This document shows positions 1-6,906 of a stretch of 25,158 nt of DNA, piece by piece. Every line of letters starts with the position of its first letter. Within the stretch, counting starts at the first letter, position 1. Position numbers and translations under genes: made by a program. The notes beneath the pieces are model-generated. The model had not been told where the DNA came from, did not search any database, and was given only the letters and a program-made list of their open reading frames with translations. The DNA is from Geobacter sp. UBA5608 (lineage in GTDB: Bacteria; Desulfobacterota; Desulfuromonadia; Geobacterales; Pseudopelobacteraceae). The stretch lies in NCBI GenBank assembly GCA_002424705.1, contig DIKW01000100.1:1-25158 (forward strand), read 5' to 3'.

Positions 1-863
1 CCGGCGCCCCCAGCCTGATCCATGCCGATCTGGATGTTGTGCCGAAAGTGGTCAGGGATATCGTCACCGACGAGGTCAAGCGGATTGTGGTTGATTCCAG
101 GCCAGACCATGACCGGATCGTCCAGTTCATCACCACCTTCATGCCCAAGCTCAAATCTTCGGTGGAGCTGTACGACGACGAAGAACCGATCTTCGACCAC
201 TACGGACTGGAGGTTGAGATCAGCCGGGCCCTGGGCCGCAAGGTCTGGCTCAAGAGCGGCGGCTACATCATCATCGAGCAGACCGAGGCGTTGACCGCCA
301 TCGATGTCAACACCGGCCGTTTCGTGGGCAAGCACAACCTGGAAGACACGATCCTCAAGACCAACCTGGAGGCGGTCAAAGAGCTGGCCTATCAGTTGCG
401 TCTGCGCAACATCGGCGGCATCATCATCATCGACTTCATCGATATGGAGCGTGAGGTCAACCGGGAGAAGGTCTACGCTGCCCTTGACGAGGCGCTCAAG
501 AGCGACAAGTCCAAGACCAACATCCTCAAGATCTCAGAGCTTGGCCTGGTGGAGATGACTCGCAAGCGGGTGCGGGAGAGCATCGGCCGGATGATGTGCG
601 AGCCCTGCCCTTACTGCGAAGGGCGCGGCTACGTCAAGTCCAAGACCACAGTCTGCCATGAGATATTCCGCGAGCTGCGGCGGGAGATGCTGGATATCCG
701 CGGTACCAAGGTGCTGTTGACCGTGCATCCCCAGGTGGCCGACCTGCTGTATGACGAAGAACGGCGGGGTCTGGAGGAGCTGGAGAAGATCTTTAAAAAA
801 CGGGTCACCGTGCGTGCCAAGCCGGGCTTCCACCAGGAGCAGTTTGAGGTGGTCATCAACTAG
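1..863 (+). CDS. rng: Ribonuclease E/G family protein (RNase G-like), 5' end missing
   Basis: Endoribonuclease of the RNase E/G family, which processes rRNA precursors and mRNA in the cytoplasm. The reading frame is open from base 3 to the TAG at 861-863 (286 residues visible), so the N-terminal S1 and RNase H-like parts lie outside the window; the GTG at 39 is internal. Visible are the two catalytic-Asp segments of the DNase I-like subdomain, AIDVNTGRFVGK and IIIDFIDM, which carry the Mg-binding aspartates of the family. They are followed by the zinc-link CPYC within CEPCPYCEGRGYV, and then the short C-terminal small domain. There is no long disordered RNase E scaffold tail, which favours RNase G over RNase E. 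A shared hairpin terminator follows. Family assignment is firm; the G rather than E naming rests on the short C-terminus. Confidence 0.93.
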   Translation, partial: GAPSLIHADLDVVPKVVRDIVTDEVKRIVVDSRPDHDRIVQFITTFMPKLKSSVELYDDEEPIFDHYGLEVEISRALGRKVWLKSGGYIIIEQTEALTAIDVNTGRFVGKHNLEDTILKTNLEAVKELAYQLRLRNIGGIIIIDFIDMEREVNREKVYAALDEALKSDKSKTNILKISELGLVEMTRKRVRESIGRMMCEPCPYCEGRGYVKSKTTVCHEIFRELRREMLDIRGTKVLLTVHPQVADLLYDEERRGLEELEKIFKKRVTVRAKPGFHQEQFEVVIN

Positions 864-906
864 TATCTGCCGACTCGCCTCATGCTGGCTTTACGGCGGC
901 AATGAC

Positions 907-936
907 AAACGGCGCGGGATTACTCCCGCGCCGTTT
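907..936. terminator. Bidirectional hairpin terminator between convergent genes
   Basis: A perfect 13-bp inverted repeat (AAACGGCGCGGGA, loop TTAC, then its complement) lies between the end of the RNase gene and the end of the convergent ribbon-helix-helix gene. The A-run on one arm and the T-run on the other give a short U-tract in either direction, so it can end both transcripts. Confidence 0.85.
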
Positions 937-976
937 ATTTGTGGTGCTTGGTTTGTCGTGCCCTGCCGTCGGGGGA

Positions 977-1159
977 CTAGGCGGCCTTGCGCAGATCCTG
1001 GCGCTCCAGCTGAAGGGTAAAGACCTCCATTGCCTCACGCATGATGTCGGACACGCTCTTGTGGGTCTGGCGCACCAGGCTTTCCAGTTGCTCGCGTTCC
1101 TCGTCGCTGACGCGCATCGAAATGACATTGTAGCGGGGGTTTTCTCTCATTCTGCCCAT
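977..1159 (-). CDS. Small ribbon-helix-helix (CopG/Arc-type) DNA-binding protein, 60 aa
   Basis: A short basic protein whose core, YNVISMRVSDEEREQLESL, reads as the beta strand plus first helix of a ribbon-helix-helix domain, followed by a second helix (SVSDIMREAMEVF). These domains dimerise and bind operator DNA through the paired strands. The ATG at 1159 follows a good AAGGAG. A sigma-54-type promoter and a 20-base palindrome lie upstream, suggesting it is a target of the neighbouring sigma-54 activator. No toxin gene adjoins it, so a toxin-antitoxin role is not supported. Target genes are unknown. Confidence 0.82.
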   Translation of the reverse strand: MGRMRENPRYNVISMRVSDEEREQLESLVRQTHKSVSDIMREAMEVFTLQLERQDLRKAA

Positions 1160-1227
1160 GATGTGTTCTCCTTTTTCGCTATTGGTTAGTAGATACCGAG
1201 ATGATGGGTACGATTGTGTCTACTTAT

Positions 1228-1243
1228 TGCCAATAGTGTGCCA
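1228..1243 (-). promoter_or_regulatory. Putative sigma-54 (-24/-12) promoter of the ribbon-helix-helix gene
   Basis: Reading the minus strand, TGGCAC-ACTAT-TGGCA matches the sigma-54 consensus TGGCAC-N5-TTGCA with one mismatch, and the essential GG and GC doublets are correctly spaced. The predicted start of transcription is near 1218, about 60 bases before the ATG at 1159. A candidate activator-binding palindrome lies about 118 bases upstream of that start, a normal distance for a sigma-54 enhancer site. Confidence 0.6.
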
Positions 1244-1325
1244 AAAAGAGCGTATACGGCAAACAGTTGAAAATACATGCTATTCTTTGGGGTGTGAGAA
1301 AGTAGACGCTGCACAGGTTCTGAAA

Positions 1326-1345
1326 GTGTGACCAAAATGGCACAC
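1326..1345. promoter_or_regulatory. Palindromic operator, copy A (candidate upstream activator site)
   Basis: GTGTGACCAAAATGGCACAC: outer GTGTG/CACAC arms around an A-rich centre. It matches the 20-base site at 3730-3749 at 17 of 20 positions, giving the consensus GTGTGnnCAAAATGnCACAC. Its position upstream of a -24/-12 promoter suggests an enhancer site for the sigma-54 activator encoded next door. The binding protein is inferred. Confidence 0.6.
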
Positions 1346-1363
1346 TCCGGACAAAAGTATACA

Positions 1364-3679
1364 CTATTCTAGAACATCCTGCCGATCGACACTGCCGGTT
1401 CCGAGCTGTTTGACCAGGGAGCGTTGCAGGGTGATGCCGTAGCGTTCCAGCAGGCGGTAAAAGGTACGGCGCGGCACCTCGGCCAGGCGGGCGGCCTTGG
1501 AGACATTGCCGCCGGACTCCTCCAGGTAGCGCAGGATCAGGTTCCGCTCCAGGCGTCCCAGGTGGGTCTCCCGCTCGGCCTTGAAGGAGGTACGCCGCAC
1601 GCCAGGCAGGGCGCCGGCCCGTTCGCCGTAGATGTCACGGAAGACCGACGGCAGGTTTTCCAGCCGGATCACGCCGTCCTGGGTCAGCACCGCTGCTCGT
1701 TCGATGATGTTTTGCATCTCACGCACATTGCCGGGCCAGTGGTAGTGACGCATGGCGGCCAGGGCCCGTTCTTCGATACCGTCCAGCGGTTTGTTGAGTT
1801 TCTTGCGGGCCTTGCCCAGGAAGTGACGGGCCAGGATCGGGATCGAATCCTCGCGCTCGCGCAGCGGCGGCAGCTGGATGGTGAAGACGTTCAGGCGGTA
1901 GTAGAGATCCTCGCGGAACCAGCCGTCACGGACGCCGACCTCCAGGTCTTTGTTGGTGGCGGCAATCAGGCGCACATCGACCCGCTTGGCTACGGTGCCG
2001 CCCACCGGTCGCACCTCGCCCTGGTCCAGCAGGCGCAGCAGTTCGGCCTGCAGCTTAGGCGTGATGTCGCCGATCTCGTCCAGGAAGATCGTGCCGCCGT
2101 CGGCCGCCTCGAACAAACCTTTGCGGTCGGCGATGGCGCCGGTAAAGGCCCCTTTTTTGTGGCCGAACAGTTCACTCTCCAGCAGGGAATCGGTCAGGGT
2201 GGTGCAGTTTACCGTCACCAGCGGCTTATCGGCCCGGGTGCTCAGGCGGTGGATCGCGCGGGCGGTCAACTCCTTGCCGGTGCCGGTCTCGCCACGGATC
2301 AGCACTGTGGTGGGGGTTGGCCCCACCTGCCGGATCAGGGCCACCACTTCATCGTTGTCACGGTCGTCACCGATGATCATGTCCTCGCCCAACTGTTTGT
2401 TCAGCTCGCGGGTCACCAGCTCGTACTTCTGCATCAGGCGGCCGCGGTCCTCTTCCATGCTGCGCAGGTTGAACGGCAGACACATCCCCAGGTCGGCCAG
2501 TCCCTGGAAGACCGCAACGGCATGCTCGCGGCAGCTGTTGTAGCCGCAGGCACGGCAATTCAGTTCGTCACCCTGGGTGAATTTGCCGGTGGAATGCAGG
2601 ATACGCCGGATATCGTCCGGCTTGGGGGCCGGCAGGCGGCGTGATTTGTCGCTGAAGCTGCGCGCAAGCTGCCGGGGTGGCTGGGCGGTCAGGTAGTGGG
2701 CTGCGGTACGGTACGGAATTGGGCTGCTGTTATAGCGAATAATCAGGTTGCGTTTAGAGATGTGGGTCAATTCGGGGTTTTTGCCGGGGCCGTCCACGCA
2801 GCCGCCGTCGCAGAAACGGAGGTCGACGTAGCGCGGCGTGATCCGTCCGCTCGCCAAATCCCGTACAATCTCCAGGGTGTGTACCTCGCCTTCGCCGGAC
2901 ACCGTTTCCGTATCCAAAAAATCGGTATGAATATCCATGGCGCGGAACGGCCCGCCCGAAAGGGTGAACATCCGCCCCTGCTGGGGGTCGATACCGTCGA
3001 AGGCTGCCTCAGTCAGCACGAGGGGGTTGATGCCGCGACGGCGGAAGAACAGTTCGATCTCGCCATAGGTCAGCACCACGTCCACCAGCCCGGCCAGCTC
3101 AGGTGACTGGATCTCGAATTTGGCAGCGATACAGGTGCTTAAGTAGATCACCTTGGTCTCAGGGCCAAGATTGTCCTTGATGTAGTGGGCCATGGCTATC
3201 ATGGGAGAGACCACCGGCACCAGGTTGGGCAGCAGCTTGGGGTAGTGGCGCTCGATCAGGTCCACCACCGCCGAGCAATGGGAGGAGATCAGCGGCTGCT
3301 GGGCGTCGGCGATGGCTTGGGCGTAGTGGGGTGCGATCATGCGGGCGCCGTAGGCACCCTCATGGACCTCATGAAAACCGAGGCTCTTCAGGCCAGCCAC
3401 CAGCTGGCCGGGGGTATAGTTGTGGAAGAAGGCCGGAAAGGAGCAGCCCAGCACCGCCACCACCGGGTCGCCCGAGGCCAGCAGCTCCTGGGTCTTCACC
3501 ATCCGGTCCACGATCACCTTGGCCTTCTGGGGGCAGTTTAGGCAGTTACCGCAGCCGATACAGCGCTCGTAGATAATCTCGGCGTAGCCGTTATCGACCT
3601 TGATCGCCTTGACCGGGCAGGTGCGGACACAGGAATAGCAGGTGCGGCAGCGTTCTTTGTAGGTGACGATCGGTTCCAT
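1364..3679 (-). CDS. Sigma-54-dependent activator with ferredoxin and [FeFe]-hydrogenase-like sensory domains
   Basis: A 771-residue one-component regulator. The input half has two 4Fe-4S ferredoxin motifs (Cys11/14/17/21 and Cys40/43/46/49), then an [FeFe]-hydrogenase large-subunit-like domain (about 71-340), then a CX2CX4CX16C Fe-S motif (Cys375/378/383/400). The output half is a sigma-54 AAA+ domain with Walker A GETGTGKE (463-470), the sigma-54 contact loop GAFTGA (510-515) and Walker B TIFLDE (530-535), ending in a Fis-type helix-turn-helix (about 705-750). The four Cys that would hold the 4Fe-4S part of an H-cluster seem kept (Cys135, 183, 290, 294), but the proton-relay Cys is His134 and other pocket residues differ, so it is probably a sensor, not an enzyme. 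Start ATG 3679 follows TAAGGAG. The signal (H2, redox or O2) is not known. Confidence 0.92.
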   Translation of the reverse strand: MEPIVTYKERCRTCYSCVRTCPVKAIKVDNGYAEIIYERCIGCGNCLNCPQKAKVIVDRMVKTQELLASGDPVVAVLGCSFPAFFHNYTPGQLVAGLKSLGFHEVHEGAYGARMIAPHYAQAIADAQQPLISSHCSAVVDLIERHYPKLLPNLVPVVSPMIAMAHYIKDNLGPETKVIYLSTCIAAKFEIQSPELAGLVDVVLTYGEIELFFRRRGINPLVLTEAAFDGIDPQQGRMFTLSGGPFRAMDIHTDFLDTETVSGEGEVHTLEIVRDLASGRITPRYVDLRFCDGGCVDGPGKNPELTHISKRNLIIRYNSSPIPYRTAAHYLTAQPPRQLARSFSDKSRRLPAPKPDDIRRILHSTGKFTQGDELNCRACGYNSCREHAVAVFQGLADLGMCLPFNLRSMEEDRGRLMQKYELVTRELNKQLGEDMIIGDDRDNDEVVALIRQVGPTPTTVLIRGETGTGKELTARAIHRLSTRADKPLVTVNCTTLTDSLLESELFGHKKGAFTGAIADRKGLFEAADGGTIFLDEIGDITPKLQAELLRLLDQGEVRPVGGTVAKRVDVRLIAATNKDLEVGVRDGWFREDLYYRLNVFTIQLPPLREREDSIPILARHFLGKARKKLNKPLDGIEERALAAMRHYHWPGNVREMQNIIERAAVLTQDGVIRLENLPSVFRDIYGERAGALPGVRRTSFKAERETHLGRLERNLILRYLEESGGNVSKAARLAEVPRRTFYRLLERYGITLQRSLVKQLGTGSVDRQDVLE

Positions 3680-3706
3680 GACGGCTCCTTACAACAGTCT
3701 GGTACG

Positions 3707-3712
3707 ATCATA
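3707..3712 (-). promoter_or_regulatory. Possible -10 element of the sigma-54 activator gene
   Basis: TATGAT on the minus strand lies about 30 bases upstream of the ATG. No good -35 hexamer is present at the normal spacing, where the edge of the palindrome at 3730-3749 falls instead. If this is the promoter, a protein bound to the palindrome would either block or replace the -35 contact. Weak evidence on its own. Confidence 0.35.
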
Positions 3713-3729
3713 CAGGCATTACAGAAAAA

Positions 3730-3749
3730 GTGTGCACAAAATGACACAC
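3730..3749. promoter_or_regulatory. Palindromic operator, copy B (upstream of the sigma-54 activator gene)
   Basis: GTGTGCACAAAATGACACAC, 17 of 20 identical to the copy at 1326-1345 and in the same orientation. It sits 51-70 bases before the activator start codon, a likely autoregulatory site. Confidence 0.6.
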
Positions 3750-3763
3750 CATGTTGTATTCAT

Positions 3764-3787
3764 AAAAAAAGGGGGCCTGAGGCCCCC
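3764..3787 (-). terminator. Rho-independent terminator of the pst-phoU operon
   Basis: On the minus strand GGGGGCC-TCA-GGCCCCC is followed by seven T residues, a textbook intrinsic terminator 37 bases past the phoU stop codon. Confidence 0.93.
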
Positions 3788-3824
3788 CTGGGATGCGTTG
3801 ATACAGCGCCGAGTGAGCGGTCGG

Positions 3825-4496
3825 TTAAGCGATGGTGTGGCGAATGTCCTTGCCCTTGACCATGAAGATCACCATCTCGGCGATGTTGGTGGCATGGTCG
3901 GCAATCCGCTCGATAGATTTGGAAATATAGGTGAGCTTCATGGCCCGGCTGATGGTGCTGGGGTCCTCCAGCATGTAGGTGTAGAGCTCACGCTGGATCT
4001 GTTGGTTCAGGTCGTCAACCATCTGATCATCCTGGCAGACCTTGATCGCCAGCTCATCGTCGCCCCGCACAAAGGCGTCCAGCGACTCCTTGACCATGAC
4101 CGAGGCCCAGTGGGCCATGCGGGGGATATCGATGTAGGGCTTCAGGGGCGGTTCGGTATTGATCTCCCGTACCCGTTTGCCAAGGTTGGCACACTGGTCG
4201 CCGATCCGTTCCAGGTCGGTGACGATCTTCAAGGCCAGGGTGATGAAGCGCAGGTCCCGCGCTGCCGGCTGGCGACGGGCCAGCAGTTCCAGGCACTTCT
4301 CATCAATGGCCACCTCGTGGCCGTTGACCTGATGGTCCAGTGCGATCACCTTTTCGGCCAGCGGGGTGTCCCGCTCCACCAGGGCCTTGATGGCATCGGC
4401 AATCATCACCTCCACCAGGCCTCCCATGGTCAGGATCCGCTGCCGCAGGTCGTGCAGTTCGGCATCAAAGGCTGCGCTGATATGCTGTCGTTCCAT
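3825..4496 (-). CDS. phoU: PhoU, phosphate-transport accessory regulator
   Basis: Cytoplasmic helical-bundle protein that links the Pst transporter to the PhoR/PhoB signalling pair and restrains the Pho regulon when phosphate is plentiful. The sequence shows the two repeated three-helix PhoU units, including LRFITLALKIVTDLERIGDQ in the first and SIERIADHATNIAEMVIF in the second, with the acidic metal-binding ExxxD/DxxxN patterns. Length is 223 residues, normal for the family. I place the start at ATG 4496 (MERQHISAAF); a TTG at 4508 is in frame but sits almost on top of the AGGAAGG. The ATG lies 4 bases beyond the pstB stop. It is the last gene of the pst operon, before a strong terminator. 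Confidence 0.96.
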   Translation of the reverse strand: MERQHISAAFDAELHDLRQRILTMGGLVEVMIADAIKALVERDTPLAEKVIALDHQVNGHEVAIDEKCLELLARRQPAARDLRFITLALKIVTDLERIGDQCANLGKRVREINTEPPLKPYIDIPRMAHWASVMVKESLDAFVRGDDELAIKVCQDDQMVDDLNQQIQRELYTYMLEDPSTISRAMKLTYISKSIERIADHATNIAEMVIFMVKGKDIRHTIA

Positions 4497-4500
4497 ATAG

Positions 4501-5289
4501 TTACCCAAACCTTCCTGTGATGTAGTCTTCTGTTTGCTTCTTCTCCGGATTGGTAAAGATCTTTTTGGTCTCGCCCATCTCGATCAGTTCACCCAGGTAG
4601 AAAAAGGCGGTGGCATCGGAGACCCGGGCCGCCTGTTGCATGTTGTGGGTCACGATAACGATAGTGTAGCGTTCTTTGAGCTCGTCGATCAACTCCTCAA
4701 TCTTGAGGGTCGAGAGCGGGTCCAGGGCCGAGCAGGGCTCGTCCATCAGGATCACCTCCGGGTTGGTGGCGATGGCCCGGGCGATGCAGATCCGCTGGGC
4801 CTGGCCACCGGACAGCCCCAGGGCCGACTCATGCAGCCGGTCCTTGACCTCATCCCAGATGGCAGCCCCTTTCAGGCACTTCTCCACGGTCTCGTCTAAG
4901 AGCGCCTTGTCCTTGACCCCGGCAATCCGCAGGCCGTAGACGATGTTCTCGTAGATTGACTTGGGAAAAGGGTTGGATTGCTGAAAGACCATCCCCACCC
5001 GGCGTCGCAGCGAGATCACGTCGGTGGCGTTGCCGGTGATCTCCTGGCCGTCCAGCTTAATACTGCCGTCAATCACGACCGAATCGATCAGGTCGTTCAT
5101 CCGGTTCAGGCAGCGCAGCAAGGTGGATTTGCCGCAGCCGGAAGGGCCGATGAAGGCGGTCACCTGATTGCGGGCCACCGTCAGGGAGATATCCTTCAGG
5201 GCATGGGCAGCGCCGTAGTGCAGGTTCAGGCGATCCACGGTCACAATCGGTTGTCTGCTGGTTACTTCAGTTTCAGGGCTCATCGTCAT
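4501..5289 (-). CDS. pstB: PstB, phosphate ABC transporter ATP-binding protein
   Basis: ATPase that powers high-affinity phosphate import through PstC/PstA at the inner face of the membrane. All ABC motifs are intact: Walker A GPSGCGKST (48-56), Q-loop VFQQSNPFP (101-109), signature LSGGQ (159-163), Walker B VILMDEP (179-185) followed by CSALDP, and an H-loop in VTHNMQQA. Length of 262 residues is typical. AAAGGA precedes two possible ATG codons two codons apart (5289 and 5283); the first is used here. It starts 15 bases after pstA and ends just before phoU, consistent with translation from one polycistronic mRNA. Confidence 0.97.
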   Translation of the reverse strand: MTMSPETEVTSRQPIVTVDRLNLHYGAAHALKDISLTVARNQVTAFIGPSGCGKSTLLRCLNRMNDLIDSVVIDGSIKLDGQEITGNATDVISLRRRVGMVFQQSNPFPKSIYENIVYGLRIAGVKDKALLDETVEKCLKGAAIWDEVKDRLHESALGLSGGQAQRICIARAIATNPEVILMDEPCSALDPLSTLKIEELIDELKERYTIVIVTHNMQQAARVSDATAFFYLGELIEMGETKKIFTNPEKKQTEDYITGRFG

Positions 5290-5304
5290 CTGTTCCTTTA
5301 TGGT

Positions 5305-6897
5305 TTAGAAGTGCGAGCTGGTGTACTTGCGCCGCATCTGGTTACGGAAACGGATCGCCAGGCTGCTGGCAGCGATCACGATCAACAGCAACAGCAGGGT
5401 GGTAACGTAGACCATCGGCTTGGCCGCCTCCACGTTGGGGGACTGGAAGCCGACGTCGAAGATATGGAACCCCAGATGCATGAACTTGCGGTCCATGTGG
5501 AAGAACGGGAACTGGCCGTCAAAGGGGAGCGTGGGGGCCAGCTTGACCACCCCGACCATCATCAGCGGCGCCACCTCACCCACGGCCCGGGCCATGGAGA
5601 GCACCAGGCCGGTCATGATGCCGGGAGTGGCCATCGGCAGCAGCACGCGGGTCAAGGTCTGGAACTTGGTGGCCCCCAGGGCCAGCGAGCCTTCGCGGAT
5701 CCCCTTCGGGATCGAGGCCAGCGACTCTTCAGTGGCCACGATCACCACCGGCACGGTCAACAGCGCCAGGGTCAGCGAGGCCCAGAGGATACCGCCGGTG
5801 CCGAAGACCGGGGTCGGCAGCCGCTCGGGAAAGAACAGCTTGTCCAGCGATCCGCCGATGCCGTAGACGAAGAACCCCAGGCCGAACACGCCGTAGACGA
5901 TCGAGGGCACACCGGCCAGGTTGTTGACCGCGATCCGCACCAGCTGCACCAGGCGGCCTTCCTTGGCGTACTCGCGCAGATAGATGGCAGCGATCACCCC
6001 GAACGGCAGGGAGAAGACCGACATCAAGAGCACCATCATCACCGTGCCGAAGATGGCCGGAAACAGTCCGCCCTCGGTATTGGACTCGCGGGGGGCGTCC
6101 AGCAGCAGTTCCTTGATCTTGACCAGATAGGCCCCTGCCTTGGCAACCACCGACATGCGGTTGGGCTGATAGATCCGTACCAGCTCCTGCAGCGCCAGTT
6201 CCTTGTCTGTGCCGCCTGCGTCGCTGAAGACGGCGCTGGCCTGGTTGATCACGGCCTGGCGCTGGTTGAGCTGCTCGAGCAGCTCGTCAAAGCGTACGGT
6301 CAACTGGTCGCGCTGCTCGGTGAGGCGGGCAATGGTCGCACCATTGGCCACGGCATCGCGGTACTCCAGTTTCAAGATCTTGAGCCGCAGCCGTTCCGAG
6401 GCCTGGTTGAGCCGGGACATCTCGCGCTTGATCGTGGCCAGGCCGTCCTTCTGTTTGAGCACCTCGCGGTGCAACCTCAACAGGCTGGCGTGGTCAGCGG
6501 CAACCGGCGCGCCGGCGATGTCCTTCAACTCCTTGAGGAAACCGAAGAAATTGCCATGTTCATGGCGTTCCAACAGATAGGCGTCCTCAGGAATATCACG
6601 GCCGGTGATCTCTGAATGATCCACCCAGCGGAAGTCCTGGGCGTAGAGGTCACGGTTGCCGACCTTCAGCTGCAGTCGCTCGGCGTCGGTCAGGGCGTGA
6701 CGTTCGGTGTCGGTCAACTGACCCATTACCAGGCTGCCGTCGCTTAGTTGCAGCCGCACCAGCCCCTTGACCCAGAAATAGCCTAAGGAGTTGCCCAGGA
6801 TCACCGCCATCAGGGTCAGGGTCATAAACAGGATCACGGCCAGGGTTGCACCGGACACCAGCACCATCGGCTCGCCACGTTTAAAGTAGTTTTTCAC
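5305..6897 (-). CDS. pstA: PstA, phosphate ABC transporter permease (long form)
   Basis: Inner-membrane permease subunit that pairs with PstC. The C-terminal half (about 280-525) is the standard six-helix permease, with the EAA loop REGSLALGATKFQTLTRVLLP at about 400-420 that contacts PstB. The N-terminal half is an addition: one membrane helix (about 13-36) and a roughly 240-residue soluble segment with a strongly charged, coiled-coil-like stretch (about 140-240). At 530 residues it is nearly twice the E. coli length, as in the Pseudomonas-type PstA with an N-terminal extension. Start is GTG 6897 with AAGGG seven bases upstream, 9 bases after the pstC stop. Confidence 0.94.
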   Translation of the reverse strand: MKNYFKRGEPMVLVSGATLAVILFMTLTLMAVILGNSLGYFWVKGLVRLQLSDGSLVMGQLTDTERHALTDAERLQLKVGNRDLYAQDFRWVDHSEITGRDIPEDAYLLERHEHGNFFGFLKELKDIAGAPVAADHASLLRLHREVLKQKDGLATIKREMSRLNQASERLRLKILKLEYRDAVANGATIARLTEQRDQLTVRFDELLEQLNQRQAVINQASAVFSDAGGTDKELALQELVRIYQPNRMSVVAKAGAYLVKIKELLLDAPRESNTEGGLFPAIFGTVMMVLLMSVFSLPFGVIAAIYLREYAKEGRLVQLVRIAVNNLAGVPSIVYGVFGLGFFVYGIGGSLDKLFFPERLPTPVFGTGGILWASLTLALLTVPVVIVATEESLASIPKGIREGSLALGATKFQTLTRVLLPMATPGIMTGLVLSMARAVGEVAPLMMVGVVKLAPTLPFDGQFPFFHMDRKFMHLGFHIFDVGFQSPNVEAAKPMVYVTTLLLLLIVIAASSLAIRFRNQMRRKYTSSHF

Positions 6898-6906
6898 AAT
6901 AGACCC

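Noticed and set aside
977..1159. Antitoxin of a toxin-antitoxin pair
   Set aside because: Ribbon-helix-helix proteins are often antitoxins, but no toxin-sized frame lies next to it in the same operon.
1424..2644. 406-residue open frame on the plus strand
   Set aside because: It is antisense to the sigma-54 activator gene, whose motifs are unmistakable; long antisense frames are common in GC-rich coding DNA.
4978..6615. 545-residue open frame on the plus strand
   Set aside because: Antisense to pstB and pstA; its His/Gln-rich composition is an artefact of the opposite strand's codons.
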